DNA from: JAAOZP01 sp038848185
GTDB lineage: Archaea; Thermoproteota; EX4484-205; JAAOZP01
Reading direction: 5' to 3'
DNA length: 64,000 bases
NCBI GenBank assembly: GCA_038848185.1
Contig: JAWCNV010000007.1
Span: forward strand, 1 to 64,000
The notes beneath the pieces were generated by a model that saw nothing but the letters and a program-made list of their open reading frames with translations, did no database searches and was not told the DNA's origin. A program made the position numbers and the translations under genes. Positions 1 through 9,075 of the stretch are shown one piece after another. Numbering within the stretch: the first letter of the stretch is position 1; each line of letters opens with the position of its first letter.

Positions 1-1
1 C

Positions 2-511
2 AGGACGACGGAGAATAGTGTGAGCTTCACTGTGCCAGAGAGCTTTGAGGAGGGCAATTATGTTCTCATGGTTAAGGCTACGGACGGGGTGAACACTGGG
101 TATGACATCATTAACCTGCAGGTCTTGGAGAGCCTCCCCGTCTACACGCTGAACGTTTCTAGTAATGTTGGCATTCAGATAGCAGGGTCAGGAACCTATG
201 AGGAGTGGAGCAACGTTACTTTAACTGCTCCTCAGACTGCACCTGTGGAAGGATTTTTAGGAATCTTGGGCGGAAAATACGTGTTCCAAGAATGGACCGG
301 TTTCACCAATACGCGTCAAAACACTGTCAGCATAATTGTCTCCGGTGAGGAAAAAACCTTAACGATGAATGCAATCTACGCTCAGGATTTAACTGTTGTC
401 TACATTGTTTCAGCAGTGATATTCTTAATAGCGTTGGCTTCAGCAGTATTAATCATTAAGCGTAGAAGAAAACCAGTGTCACCTCCTGCATCACCCTCTC
501 AACCAGCGTAG
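2..511 (+). CDS. C-terminal part of a membrane-anchored surface protein (5' truncated by window)
   Basis: The frame is open from base 2 with no stop, so the gene begins before the window; the internal GTG at 20 is not a convincing start. The visible 169 residues are Ser/Thr/Asn-rich and beta-like, including an ECM-type repeat with Gly and Trp (around 150-400). A hydrophobic segment follows near bases 390-460, then a basic RRRK stop-transfer and a short Pro/Ser tail. This is the usual C-terminal anchor of an archaeal cell-surface protein with its bulk outside the cell. The beta-rich part may be a PKD- or cadherin-like module, but I cannot assign the family. Function unknown. Confidence 0.75.
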   Translation, partial: RTTENSVSFTVPESFEEGNYVLMVKATDGVNTGYDIINLQVLESLPVYTLNVSSNVGIQIAGSGTYEEWSNVTLTAPQTAPVEGFLGILGGKYVFQEWTGFTNTRQNTVSIIVSGEEKTLTMNAIYAQDLTVVYIVSAVIFLIALASAVLIIKRRRKPVSPPASPSQPA

Positions 512-574
512 ACACAAATCAGTTCCCCTTTATTTTCTAAACCCTTTCTTTTCAGTATCTGTTACAGAAAAAGA

Positions 575-581
575 TTTAATA
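575..581 (+). promoter_or_regulatory. TATA-like box for the YjbQ gene
   Basis: TTTAATA lies 25-31 bases before the ATG at 606, and no ribosome binding site precedes that ATG. This spacing fits a leaderless archaeal transcript. Confidence 0.45.
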
Positions 582-605
582 TTGCTTTAAGCCGTCGCAG
601 ACTGC

Positions 606-1007
606 ATGGACTATGATGTGATAGAGGTTTCCACAAAATCCAAGCAACAGTTTATGGAGGTAACTCCCATGATTGAGGAACGCGTTAAGAAGAGAGGGAT
701 TAAAAACGGGGTCTGCTTCATCTATGTTCCGCATACAACTGCCGGAATAACTGTAAACGAGAATGCTGATCCGAGTGTAGTCAGAGATATCCTTCACGCC
801 TTAGACCGTTTAATACCTGTTGACGGTGATTACACTCATTTGGAGGGTAATGCTCACGCCCATGTGAAGGCAAGCATAATTGGACACAACGCAATCCTGC
901 TCGTAGAGAATGGTAAACTCGTGTTAGGAACTTGGCAGGGTGTTTTCCTATGCGAGTTCGATGGTCCTAGGATAAGGAAAGTTTTAGTGAAAATAATGGG
1001 TGAATAA
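606..1007 (+). CDS. yjbQ: YjbQ / UPF0047 family protein
   Basis: 133 residues, full length for the family. The conserved YjbQ blocks are visible: HTTAGITVNENADP near residues 42-55, GNAHAHVKAS near 82-91, and GTWQGVFLCEFDGPR near 108-122. Members are small trimeric cytoplasmic proteins, and bacterial YjbQ has been reported to give weak thiamine-phosphate synthase activity; the physiological role is unsettled. The gene stands alone on the plus strand and converges on the zinc-ribbon operon. A thiamine-type transporter under a TPP riboswitch occurs 17 kb away, but nothing links the two directly. Confidence 0.88.
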   Translation: MDYDVIEVSTKSKQQFMEVTPMIEERVKKRGIKNGVCFIYVPHTTAGITVNENADPSVVRDILHALDRLIPVDGDYTHLEGNAHAHVKASIIGHNAILLVENGKLVLGTWQGVFLCEFDGPRIRKVLVKIMGE

Positions 1008-1073
1008 AAATGCGTAATTAAGCCTTTTAAGATCACAGCGTGTTAACCCATGGTTTCAGCATGCAGGTAGCGA

Positions 1074-2072
1074 CTACTGTTCTAAGAGTAGGTCGGCGAT
1101 TGGAAGCCTTAAGACCCTAGGCATCCCCATTATGGAGCCTGCTGCTTTCCAAGCATCCATACTCCAACTCCGTTGAGCAGGGGATTCAGAACCCTTGTCC
1201 TTTAGGGAGAGGGCTTTCGCAAGAACCGGGGAGGAAACTATAATGGAGGAGACTAAGCCGCCTATTAGGCTGAGCGGAGAACGCATTGCAGCAAAAAGTA
1301 ACCCAGAGAATAAGCCTACTCCGATGATGAGTATGGAGGCGGATAACATGATTGTCCTCGACCTCCTGCTGAGAGGATACTCTACGAAGAGAACCCTGCC
1401 TCCAGACGCGTCAAGTAGAACCCTGTAGGTCTTTCCTTTATATGTGTACTCCATGAGCCAGAAAGGATAGTGTACTAGCCCAAGGTATTCGACCTCAACC
1501 CTCTCAACCCCTTTAGACCCGCTGCAGCTCTTACTTGCTTCAGCCATCGCCTGCCCCTGTATGAACCGGTATGCGGTGTTATAGGCCTCTGCATAGCTAA
1601 CCGTAGGCATGTAGAACCTGCTCTTCTGAGCCTGAGTAGGGTTGAAGAAGCTCCGGCCCCTAACCGAGAAGGAGAGGCTCCGAGCGAAATCATCCAGCCA
1701 TGTTCCCGTATAGACTGCTAATATGGGCATGTTCCTTGTTTCCAAGTAGTTTGCGTACCTGCCTCCGTAGGAGCATGAGGAGTAGGCTTTGCAACTGAAA
1801 ACATGGTATGGAACATTATAGAGTTCAGCCCTGAGAAGATTAGCCTCAGCGTTGAAATCGTCTGGAACACCATACCTCCTCAATATGAAGTTAATCACTT
1901 TACGCCAGGCTGACGGGCTATCTACGTATGACGGGAACATGTAGTACTCCCATTTCTTACCTGTTGAGACTTCGAAAGTATGTCCGCAGTAGGGGCAGAC
2001 AACTATTGAAGCCCCTTGGGGAGCAGTTATAGTGGCGTTACAGTTTAAGCAGACTAGTGTCCTAAGACTCAT
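1074..2072 (-). CDS. Zinc-ribbon membrane protein, last gene of the SPFH operon
   Basis: 332 residues from an ATG at 2072 that overlaps the upstream stop as ATGA. GGAGG lies ten bases before this ATG, so I prefer it to an earlier in-frame ATG at 2105. The N-terminus is a zinc ribbon (C8xxC11 and C26xxC29). A soluble alpha/beta region of about 200 residues follows, then two hydrophobic segments near residues 240-290 and a cytoplasmic tail. The layout matches the neighbour at 2069-3022, so the two are probably diverged paralogues. Likely role: membrane partner of the SPFH protein. No known family was recognised and the function is unknown. Confidence 0.8.
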   Translation of the reverse strand: MSLRTLVCLNCNATITAPQGASIVVCPYCGHTFEVSTGKKWEYYMFPSYVDSPSAWRKVINFILRRYGVPDDFNAEANLLRAELYNVPYHVFSCKAYSSCSYGGRYANYLETRNMPILAVYTGTWLDDFARSLSFSVRGRSFFNPTQAQKSRFYMPTVSYAEAYNTAYRFIQGQAMAEASKSCSGSKGVERVEVEYLGLVHYPFWLMEYTYKGKTYRVLLDASGGRVLFVEYPLSRRSRTIMLSASILIIGVGLFSGLLFAAMRSPLSLIGGLVSSIIVSSPVLAKALSLKDKGSESPAQRSWSMDAWKAAGSIMGMPRVLRLPIADLLLEQ

Positions 2073-3022
2073 TTCCACTTCTCCTCCCTCACGTCGCTCA
2101 CACACTTATTCGCTAAAAAGGCTCCGACCCCCGAGACAAGTATGAATAAGCCTGCGAAGATCATGCTCTGAAGCAACAGGGTTGAGAAAAGCGCACCCGC
2201 TACCACGGCCAATATGCTCCCTAAGAGGTAGAGAATTCTTTGACTCATGAATACTGGTTCTGAGACTCTTAGGAATTGCAGGTTGTAGCCTGAGACACTG
2301 ACCCGGTACATTCCACCCCTATACTTGTATACTAGGCTCCATAAGGGTGCCAGTAGTATCCAGAAGGAGTTCACTTTAGACTCGCAGGAATAATAGTAGA
2401 AGCCGTCTAAGCCCTTGGAGGAGCGGATGTTCTCCCTCAGATCGTCTTCAACCCTGTCCCTAAGCTCATCCTCAGCCTCTTCAGGCAGTAGCTCGGAGTT
2501 CAACACTTGCAGCCCAATCTTTTTCCAGTCTACTGATGCTAGAGGCTGCGGATCATTAACCGACTTAGCCTGGTTAATCAACTCCTGTAAACCGTATTCA
2601 GCAGCCTCCCTTCTCGCTTCGACAGCAAGCCTCAGAGAAGTGTTGAATGACCCCCTCTCCGTAACGGTTCTAGTAACGTATGACTTACCTCTTTTCTCCG
2701 TGACCCTCCTGAAGCCTATCCACTCACCTCTAGCAGAGACATCGCCGAGGAGAATAGGAACATAGAAACCTTGCACCTCAACTAGCTCCATCTCGCCGTA
2801 AGCTTTACTCATATCAGGGTCATTCCTCATCCTGTTCCAGAAAGCATTAACAACCTCATCCCTCGTGCGCGTCGGCATTATGAATATGTCAAACCTTCCC
2901 TCTGAAAACCAGTTCACTGTGCCACAGTATTCGCATACGCATGCTATTGTTTCAGGAGTATAGTTTAGCGGCCCACCGCAGTTAGAGCATTTGAATACCT
3001 TTTCAGACTCTGTTTCAGTCAA
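2069..3022 (-). CDS. Zinc-ribbon membrane protein, paralogue of the next gene
   Basis: 317 residues when started at TTG 3022, whose TTGA overlaps the stop of the preceding gene; a GGAAGAGGAG stretch sits just before it. The frame stays open further upstream to 3154, but that would run through the whole end of the preceding gene. A zinc ribbon opens the protein (C12xxC15 and C30xxC33, with an extra C28). A charged soluble domain follows, and two transmembrane segments lie near residues 245-300. Translational coupling on both sides places it firmly in the SPFH operon. Function unknown. Confidence 0.8.
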   Translation of the reverse strand: MTETESEKVFKCSNCGGPLNYTPETIACVCEYCGTVNWFSEGRFDIFIMPTRTRDEVVNAFWNRMRNDPDMSKAYGEMELVEVQGFYVPILLGDVSARGEWIGFRRVTEKRGKSYVTRTVTERGSFNTSLRLAVEARREAAEYGLQELINQAKSVNDPQPLASVDWKKIGLQVLNSELLPEEAEDELRDRVEDDLRENIRSSKGLDGFYYYSCESKVNSFWILLAPLWSLVYKYRGGMYRVSVSGYNLQFLRVSEPVFMSQRILYLLGSILAVVAGALFSTLLLQSMIFAGLFILVSGVGAFLANKCVSDVREEKWK

Positions 3023-3357
3023 CTCCTCTTCCTTGAAACTATTACTCCAACCAGAACTATGATTATGAGGGATACACTCAGGTTTAGCATAAGGTTGCCG
3101 GTGACAAGTGTTAACATTAGTGAGGCTCCGAGGCTTGAAAGAATAAGACCCCAAAGCAGGTAGTACCTCCAGTCTCCAGCAATGGCGGAGAATAGAATCG
3201 TGTAGACTCCTAAGGAGAGAAGCGGGATAGATATTAAGATTATGGGAGAAGTGTATCCTATTGAAGCTAGGACACCGTCAACGCCGATGGACACTAGAAG
3301 GATGGCTAACGCATATCCGCCGTAGCCGATTCTTCTCCCACCCATCGCCTGAATCAT
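3019..3357 (-). CDS. Small four-helix membrane protein
   Basis: 112 residues, almost entirely hydrophobic. Four transmembrane helices can be placed at about 12-32, 38-58, 65-82 and 88-107, with a basic C-terminal RKRS. The ATG directly follows the TAG stop of the SPFH gene (TAGATG), and its own stop overlaps the next start, so it is translated as part of the operon. No family recognised. It may be a membrane anchor or assembly partner for the SPFH protein, which has no membrane segment of its own; that is inference from position. Confidence 0.75.
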   Translation of the reverse strand: MIQAMGGRRIGYGGYALAILLVSIGVDGVLASIGYTSPIILISIPLLSLGVYTILFSAIAGDWRYYLLWGLILSSLGASLMLTLVTGNLMLNLSVSLIIIVLVGVIVSRKRS

Positions 3358-4428
3358 CTAGGATAGCTTAGAACCGCAGTTCAAGCAGAACTTTGAGCCT
3401 TCAGGTATTGAGGACCCGCATTTCGGACAGTTAACAGTCTGAGGCTGCAACGGGGCACCGCAGTTCATGCAGAACTTAGCTGCACTCGGGTTCTGCGTTC
3501 CACACTTTGGACATGCAACTGTCCCAGTTGCAGCGGGTTGAGAAGGCTGTGGAGGAGGCGGTGGTGGAGCCTGTATTGTTGAACCACAGTTGGGGCAGAA
3601 TTTGCTTGTAGAGGGTACTTGAGCCTTACAGTTTGGACATATTACCATTGGGGTTGCGGCAGCCTGCTGCATGATCTGGGGTATTAACACTATACCGGTT
3701 CCTGCTGCAGCTCCTTGAGACTTGCTTAAGGATTCGGCAACACTCTTAGTAGTATCCATTGCCATCACCTGTGTGGCTGCACCACCAGTCTGCTTAATCC
3801 AGAAGAGCCTATCCCTATATTCAGGCGTCGTGTCAACACCCTCAAACTTAAGGTCGACAACATCTATGCCCACACGCTTAAACTCCTCGTCTATCGTAGC
3901 CTTAACCTTGAAGGAAACCTCCTCCAGCTTAGTGAACACGGATACAAGATCGTATTTAGAAAGCTGTGTTATCAGCCTCTCATTCATGAAGCCTCTTAGA
4001 AAATTGTTGACAGCATCGGTTGTGTAGGCACTCTGCCCTCCAACGACCTCCATGACAAATATCTTGGGATCCTCTATCTTAAACCAGAAGGAACCGTAGA
4101 ACTTCAAAGGGGCTAGCTCAGTGGTTTGCCCGCTAGCTCCAAACAATCCTTTAAACTGCTTAGTTGACACAAATATTACGGTTGCCTTGAAAGGCGTTGT
4201 CTCGAAGCCGGCTATTCTCGAAAGAACTCCTGTTATAAGTGGAAGATTCATTGTTGTTAAAGTATGTCTGCCCGGCCCTAAAACATCGTATGCCTTACCG
4301 TCCCTGAAGAATATGGCGGCCTCATATTCGTGGACGATTAGCTGCGCGCCCCAGGTTATCTCCTCTTTCGGATACCTCCAAACAATGTCTTCTGCTGAAG
4401 CTCCTACCCACTCTATTATCTGAGGCAT
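3358..4428 (-). CDS. SPFH (Band 7) domain protein with three C-terminal zinc ribbons
   Basis: 356 residues. Residues 1 to about 230 form an SPFH/Band-7 domain of the type often named virion core protein-like (IIEWVG start, LGPGRHTL motif, then FYGSFWFKIEDP). A short Ala/Met-rich linker leads to three CxxC...CxxC zinc ribbons separated by a Pro-rich stretch, starting near residues 262, 304 and 332. SPFH proteins form large membrane-associated scaffolds; the ribbons probably bind partners. It starts two bases after the coiled-coil gene and is directly followed by three membrane proteins. The domain call is solid; the process it serves is unknown. Confidence 0.88.
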   Translation of the reverse strand: MPQIIEWVGASAEDIVWRYPKEEITWGAQLIVHEYEAAIFFRDGKAYDVLGPGRHTLTTMNLPLITGVLSRIAGFETTPFKATVIFVSTKQFKGLFGASGQTTELAPLKFYGSFWFKIEDPKIFVMEVVGGQSAYTTDAVNNFLRGFMNERLITQLSKYDLVSVFTKLEEVSFKVKATIDEEFKRVGIDVVDLKFEGVDTTPEYRDRLFWIKQTGGAATQVMAMDTTKSVAESLSKSQGAAAGTGIVLIPQIMQQAAATPMVICPNCKAQVPSTSKFCPNCGSTIQAPPPPPPQPSQPAATGTVACPKCGTQNPSAAKFCMNCGAPLQPQTVNCPKCGSSIPEGSKFCLNCGSKLS

Positions 4429-4430
4429 TT

Positions 4431-4967
4431 TCAGACACCCCCCTTAAGAGAGACTATTGCATCCTCCCTTGAGGCGAATGCGGTTTCAAGCTCAATAAGT
4501 TTCGCCTCAAGATTCTTCAAAAGGCTTGGAAGCGCGTCAAGGCTTCCAGAGCTAGCAGACTTACTCGCCTCCTGAGCGATGCTGGAGACCTCGTCGCACA
4601 ATCCGAGAAGCCTATAGTCGTGATCCATCAGCTTATCCAGCTCTTCCTCACGCACCTTAACCAAGTCGAAAAAGCCTGAGTAACCGTAGTCCGCGTGCTC
4701 AACCTTGTTTACTACTCTATCCAAGATTGCGGAAACCCTATTGAGCTTTTTAAACAGGCTAGCTTCGTCAGAATCAGCTGCCTCTCTCAGAACGCTCTTC
4801 ATGTGAGACCGAGCGGTTTCAAGCTTCTTAACCATGAAGCCTCTTAGAAGCTTGTCTGCTTCCCTCCTAACCTCTTTCTGCTTATAGCCCCTGTAGCCAG
4901 GTATGTATGAGGCTATCTTTTCTGAAAGCCCCCTCTTCTCCTCATACTTCTTTACGAACTCGCTCAT
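4431..4967 (-). CDS. Coiled-coil protein, first gene of the SPFH operon
   Basis: 178 residues from the ATG at 4967 (MSEFVKKYEEK); an ATG at 4985 would add six residues. The protein is soluble and strongly helical, with long Glu/Lys heptad-like stretches and a conserved-looking PGYRGYKQKEVRREADKLLR segment near residues 22-42. From memory, similar proteins occur beside SPFH genes in other genomes. It could act as a PspA-like helical partner or an assembly factor for the SPFH scaffold; that is inference from neighbourhood. Confidence 0.75.
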   Translation of the reverse strand: MSEFVKKYEEKRGLSEKIASYIPGYRGYKQKEVRREADKLLRGFMVKKLETARSHMKSVLREAADSDEASLFKKLNRVSAILDRVVNKVEHADYGYSGFFDLVKVREEELDKLMDHDYRLLGLCDEVSSIAQEASKSASSGSLDALPSLLKNLEAKLIELETAFASREDAIVSLKGGV

Positions 4968-5016
4968 GAGAAATACTTGCATCAAGGTAACTTAAAAACA
5001 TTACTTATTGAAGAAT

Positions 5017-6036
5017 TTATAAAATTTTAATTTCTTCTAACGGTCTTATTTTCAGAACCTCAGGATTTAAAAGGCTCGGAGGAATCTTCCCGCTGAGAAC
5101 AGAAATAATGTTTTCAGCAGCAGTTTCGGCAAGCCTTCTTCTTGCTTCAAATGTTGCGCTCGCTATGTGCGGGGTTAGAACCACGTTATCCATGCCTATC
5201 AACGGGCTATCAGGTTCAACGGGCTCCTTCTCGAAAACGTCTAGTGCGGCTCCAGCTATCCATCCCTCCTTCAGAGCTTTCACCAAGGATTTTTCATCAA
5301 GCACGGCTCCCCTCGATATGTTTATCAGGTATGATGTGGGTTTCATGCTTTTGAGCTCATTCTCACCTATCATTTTAACTGTCTCCCGGGTTAGTGCCGT
5401 AGAGAGGATTAGGAAATCCGCCTCCCTGAGAACATTGTTGAAAGGCATGTAGGTTATGTCAAGCGTCTTCTCGACATCGGTTTTCCTAGTTCTACTGTAG
5501 TAGACTACTCTCATATTCAGGCCCCTAGCTTTCTCAGCCACAGCTTTTCCAATAGCTCCGAGCCCTATTATCCCGAGGGTTTTACCGCTTATCCCTTGGC
5601 CAAGCATGAATGTGGGGGACCATGCGATCCTCCATAAGCCGTTTCTCAGAAACCTGTCTGCATCGACAATTCTCCTCGCGACTGCGAATAGGAGTGCTAG
5701 GGCGAACTCTGCAACCGCGTCTGTTAAAACCCCGGGAACATTCGTGACATAGACTCCCCTAGCAGTCGCCTCCTTCAAATCCACGTGATCATAGCCTGCA
5801 CTCATAGTGCTTAGAACCCTTAGTTTACCAGCCTTCTCCAAGACCTCCTTATCTATCTCGTCTCCGAGAAGTATTAGAGCAGCATCCTTGTCCTCAAGGC
5901 TTTTTATCAGGACGTTTCTCGGAACAGGGTACTCTGAATCATACATCTCAACCTCGCAGTAATTTTTAAGCAGTTGAACGGCTGACTCCTGTATCCTTCT
6001 TGAAACGAAGACTCGAGGCCTAGCCGCATTCATCAC
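5017..6036 (-). CDS. gyaR: D-2-hydroxyacid dehydrogenase, glyoxylate reductase type
   Basis: 339 residues, normal for the family. An N-terminal substrate domain is followed by a Rossmann fold with GxGxxG (GLGAIG near residue 157). The catalytic set is readable: Arg in NISRGA near 241, Glu in FEKEP near 270, His in LTPHIASA near 288. It would reduce glyoxylate, hydroxypyruvate or a related 2-keto acid with NAD(P)H in the cytoplasm; the substrate cannot be told from sequence. GTG at 6036 and ATG at 6033 are adjacent possible starts, both about 27 bases after a TATA-like box. Monocistronic. Confidence 0.9.
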   Translation of the reverse strand: MMNAARPRVFVSRRIQESAVQLLKNYCEVEMYDSEYPVPRNVLIKSLEDKDAALILLGDEIDKEVLEKAGKLRVLSTMSAGYDHVDLKEATARGVYVTNVPGVLTDAVAEFALALLFAVARRIVDADRFLRNGLWRIAWSPTFMLGQGISGKTLGIIGLGAIGKAVAEKARGLNMRVVYYSRTRKTDVEKTLDITYMPFNNVLREADFLILSTALTRETVKMIGENELKSMKPTSYLINISRGAVLDEKSLVKALKEGWIAGAALDVFEKEPVEPDSPLIGMDNVVLTPHIASATFEARRRLAETAAENIISVLSGKIPPSLLNPEVLKIRPLEEIKIL

Positions 6037-6054
6037 GCTGCTTCAACATCTAAG

Positions 6055-6067
6055 GATTTTATTAAGC
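6055..6067 (-). promoter_or_regulatory. TATA-like box for the hydroxyacid dehydrogenase
   Basis: Minus-strand GCTTAATAAAATC is centred about 27 bases before the start codon, the spacing expected for a leaderless transcript. Confidence 0.45.
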
Positions 6068-6108
6068 ATTAAACAGCGTAACGTGAGAAAATGTGGTTTT
6101 CAACGGGG

Positions 6109-7146
6109 CTAGCGTTGGGAGGGTGTTAAAACCATTATGTGGGGATAAGCGTCTCCATGCTTCACAAGCCTCTCATGCTCCAGATTCAGCCTTATTTCCG
6201 AGGAGATTTTCTTCACGTAGTCCGGCTTAAGAGTTATCAGCACAATCTTCCCATCATCTTCCAGAACCTTCATCATCTCCAGCAGGCATTTGCTGTAAAG
6301 AGAGTATGGTTTAATTCTGGCCACGGGCCTAGTGCCATAAGGGGGATCCGTAATAATCCTGTCAACCTTAAACCTTAAAGTTTTAGAAAGCTTCCTGCAG
6401 TCAACTTTCTTAAAAATTATTTTCTCTCTGACTCCCATAGCCTCAGCGTTTAAAACAGCACCCTCAAGAAAATAATCTGAAACATCGAAGCCGTACGCCT
6501 CCACTCCTCTTACTGCAAGAACTGTTTCAACAGGTATAGTTCCGCCACCGCACATAGGGTCGAGCACCTTCATCCTAGGCTTAATTTCGGCAAGCCTGAT
6601 CATAGCGTAGGCTATAGAAGGCTTGAGGGGAGCAGGATGGTTGAAAACCATGTATCTTTCGGGAGAATGCTCTTCCTTGGAGAGACTGACGAAGCAAGCA
6701 TCATCAATAATCTCGATGAAAACGTTTACTTCGAAGGTCTCCAAGTCTACTTTAAGACGGTACTTATCAACCAAGGCTTGGCCAGCTGTCTTCTCAACCT
6801 CCATGCTACTATACTCATGCTCACCCCGTCTTCTACAGGTCACTCTAAACGAAGAGGCTTTTTGGAGACCCGCTGGAAAGTCTACCTCCATTATTTCCCT
6901 ATAGATTTTTTCAAGAGACTCCCTGCTCCTCTCGACTTTAAATGAACCCGCATACTCTGTGAGAGAATCTACGCTTCTAAACCTGTTTAACCATGTATTT
7001 CTAAAAGTCGGCGTATCAACAATAAGCTTCCCCGAGACCCCTAGAGGATTCTCCTCAAAAACAATGTTGAACCCTATCTTCTCCTCTAGCTCTTTTCTAA
7101 CGATATCTTCGATACCAGGCGGGAAAGCCGCGAGAAGCCTTGGCAC
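6109..7146 (-). CDS. THUMP-domain tRNA guanosine-N2 methyltransferase (Trm14-like)
   Basis: 345 residues from GTG 7146. The N-terminal half carries a ferredoxin-like/THUMP region for tRNA binding. The C-terminal half is a Rossmann methyltransferase with the SAM motif DPMCGGGTIPVE near residue 195 and the catalytic TDPPYG near 266, the N4/N6/N2-amino methyltransferase signature. DPMCGxGT is closer to Trm14 (m2G6) than to the archaeal TrmG10 enzyme, but the two are hard to separate by eye. Cytoplasmic tRNA modification. Single gene with its own TATA-like box. Confidence 0.8.
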   Translation of the reverse strand: MPRLLAAFPPGIEDIVRKELEEKIGFNIVFEENPLGVSGKLIVDTPTFRNTWLNRFRSVDSLTEYAGSFKVERSRESLEKIYREIMEVDFPAGLQKASSFRVTCRRRGEHEYSSMEVEKTAGQALVDKYRLKVDLETFEVNVFIEIIDDACFVSLSKEEHSPERYMVFNHPAPLKPSIAYAMIRLAEIKPRMKVLDPMCGGGTIPVETVLAVRGVEAYGFDVSDYFLEGAVLNAEAMGVREKIIFKKVDCRKLSKTLRFKVDRIITDPPYGTRPVARIKPYSLYSKCLLEMMKVLEDDGKIVLITLKPDYVKKISSEIRLNLEHERLVKHGDAYPHIMVLTPSQR

Positions 7147-7170
7147 TCCTAATCATTAGAGTCAAGACTG

Positions 7171-7180
7171 TTTTATAACT
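7171..7180 (-). promoter_or_regulatory. TATA-like box for the tRNA methyltransferase
   Basis: Minus-strand AGTTATAAAA is centred about 29 bases before the GTG at 7146. Confidence 0.45.
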
Positions 7181-7248
7181 CTTAAGGGAAAAGGATGCAC
7201 AGACTAGGTGCCTATCTGCAGTAAAGCTTGAATTTGAACCTAATCTGG

Positions 7249-9075
7249 TTACTGTATTATACCTATTCTTCGCAAAACCTCTAGAGAGACCTCAGGGGTT
7301 AACCTTTCAGGCCTAGACAGCCCCTTGAATACTTGAGATACGTAGATCAGCATGGAAACCTCGTCATCATTTAAGGTTTGCACCCTAATGTTTTCAAAAG
7401 ACTTCAGGACATCCTGTAGTTCAGGATCTATTGGGCTTGTTGTAAGTAGAATCAGCCTGTTAAGCTTCTTACTCTTAGCTATCTCCATGAGCGGCTCAAT
7501 ACTGCTCCTAGTTAATCCCTCCTGGGGCTTCGGCGCCTTAACGATTATTCCTACTGTAACGCCTCCGGAAGTACTGTCTGTAAATAGTATGTCTACCTCC
7601 CTTTTTCTAGTTAGGGATATGCTTATCCTCTTTCTACCAATCAGGTTCACCTTGCCCAACCCGCTTTCAATAAGGGTTGACACAGCCTGCTCTAAAACAA
7701 TGCTTCTCTCCGAGGTTTTTTCAATATTGTAAAACCTAGTCAATATCTGGTTTTTAACGTCACTGTCTGGTTCAACAGGGATAATGAACTCGCCGAGTGG
7801 TGGACCTATCTTCATAACAGCGTCCATCGCAACAACAGTATCAACAAAACGTGGTTCAGTAATTCCTCTGTTAATCCTGTCTGCAAGTATCTCAATACAT
7901 GTGAAGCATTCTGAAAGTAGTCTGCGTATTTCACCTCCCGAGTTTGCCCAGAGAAGTTTAACGCTGTTCATCGGAAACATGCTGGAATAGCCTTCATTGC
8001 TTTTATCCAGGTATAGGGCTTTCACATATCTGTCAATTATATCCTTAGCCTCCTCTACACTTATCTTCTCAAGGCTTATCGGGGTTAGAGAGACCCTGCT
8101 AACTAATGCAGGTGCAACCCGGAACCTCTGACTCTTTAACTCCTCAAACATCATGGGTGTTAACAACAAGAGTATAAATAGCCCTCCAGGCCCACTATCT
8201 ATGATCCGTTTCAAAGTGTGGAAGAAAATATCAATATTATCTTGCGTAAGTGTTTCAACCTCGTCAACTACGATTACGAAAGGAGCATTACTCGTTAATT
8301 TCGATAAATTGACCAGCGTCGTCAAGAATTTTAAGGCGTTGTCATCAGACTCTTTTAAATAATCATTAAGATGCTTCATACCCCAACTTCCGTAATAGGA
8401 GCTTGGCAGCCACAGTATCCATTTGGTTAAAGTAAGGTCCACAAACCTTCTGGTTCTGGATGGTTCAAACCTTGTTTCAAACATTCTTTCAAGCTCTTCA
8501 AGCTCAAGTTTAACAAGCTTATTTAGATCCAGAGTACCCCTTTCGATTAAATCCTCTATGGCCCTGAAATCACTTAAAATCTTGTCAAGGATCTCTGGCG
8601 CCTTCCTCGACCCCTTCATTAGAAGCATTGAAAGCAAATCGGCTCTAACAATCCTCTGGAAAACAGCAGAGTCAATTCTAGAAAGGATCATCTGGTGAAG
8701 TTTCAAAGACAATTCTCTCAGAAACGTCTCTCCGCCCAATGCTTCAACAACCTTAGATGCGAAGAAGATTAGAGAAGGCTTGAAAACGGAATCCTGAACT
8801 GTCGATAAATATGATAACGGTTGATCCGGTTTCTCTTGACTCAACAAGTATTGAAGATGCAAGGCCAGATGTGTCTTCCCGCTTCCAGCATCACCAATAA
8901 CTATATCAATCTTAGGCTCCTCAAGCCTAAATGAATATCCTATTTCCTCCCTAATTCTTTCAAGAGCATTAATCCTAGAATATCCTCCGAGTATCCATAT
9001 CCTCGTTGGGACAGGGGTTAGTGGAAACGGGTTTGATTCTAACGATAATGAAGAATACCTATTTAATGATTGCAT
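7249..9075 (-). CDS. Orc1/Cdc6-like AAA+ ATPase with degenerate nuclease-fold C-terminus
   Basis: 608 residues. The ATPase core is complete: Walker A GDAGSGKTH (61-69), Walker B FVIVVDEVE (266-274), a polar residue after the LLLLT strand near 305, and a sensor-2 helix GEIRRLL (381-387) as in Orc1/Cdc6-type proteins. Residues 460-580 look like a Mrr-type restriction-endonuclease fold (VDILF near 494, IIVKAPK near 510), but the acidic residue of the E/QxK motif is replaced by Ile, so it is probably not catalytic. The start overlaps the end of the winged-helix gene by 17 bases, so the pair is co-translated. It may be a DNA-associated ATPase of a defence, partition or replication-like system. Exact role unknown. 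Confidence 0.75.
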   Translation of the reverse strand: MQSLNRYSSLSLESNPFPLTPVPTRIWILGGYSRINALERIREEIGYSFRLEEPKIDIVIGDAGSGKTHLALHLQYLLSQEKPDQPLSYLSTVQDSVFKPSLIFFASKVVEALGGETFLRELSLKLHQMILSRIDSAVFQRIVRADLLSMLLMKGSRKAPEILDKILSDFRAIEDLIERGTLDLNKLVKLELEELERMFETRFEPSRTRRFVDLTLTKWILWLPSSYYGSWGMKHLNDYLKESDDNALKFLTTLVNLSKLTSNAPFVIVVDEVETLTQDNIDIFFHTLKRIIDSGPGGLFILLLLTPMMFEELKSQRFRVAPALVSRVSLTPISLEKISVEEAKDIIDRYVKALYLDKSNEGYSSMFPMNSVKLLWANSGGEIRRLLSECFTCIEILADRINRGITEPRFVDTVVAMDAVMKIGPPLGEFIIPVEPDSDVKNQILTRFYNIEKTSERSIVLEQAVSTLIESGLGKVNLIGRKRISISLTRKREVDILFTDSTSGGVTVGIIVKAPKPQEGLTRSSIEPLMEIAKSKKLNRLILLTTSPIDPELQDVLKSFENIRVQTLNDDEVSMLIYVSQVFKGLSRPERLTPEVSLEVLRRIGIIQ

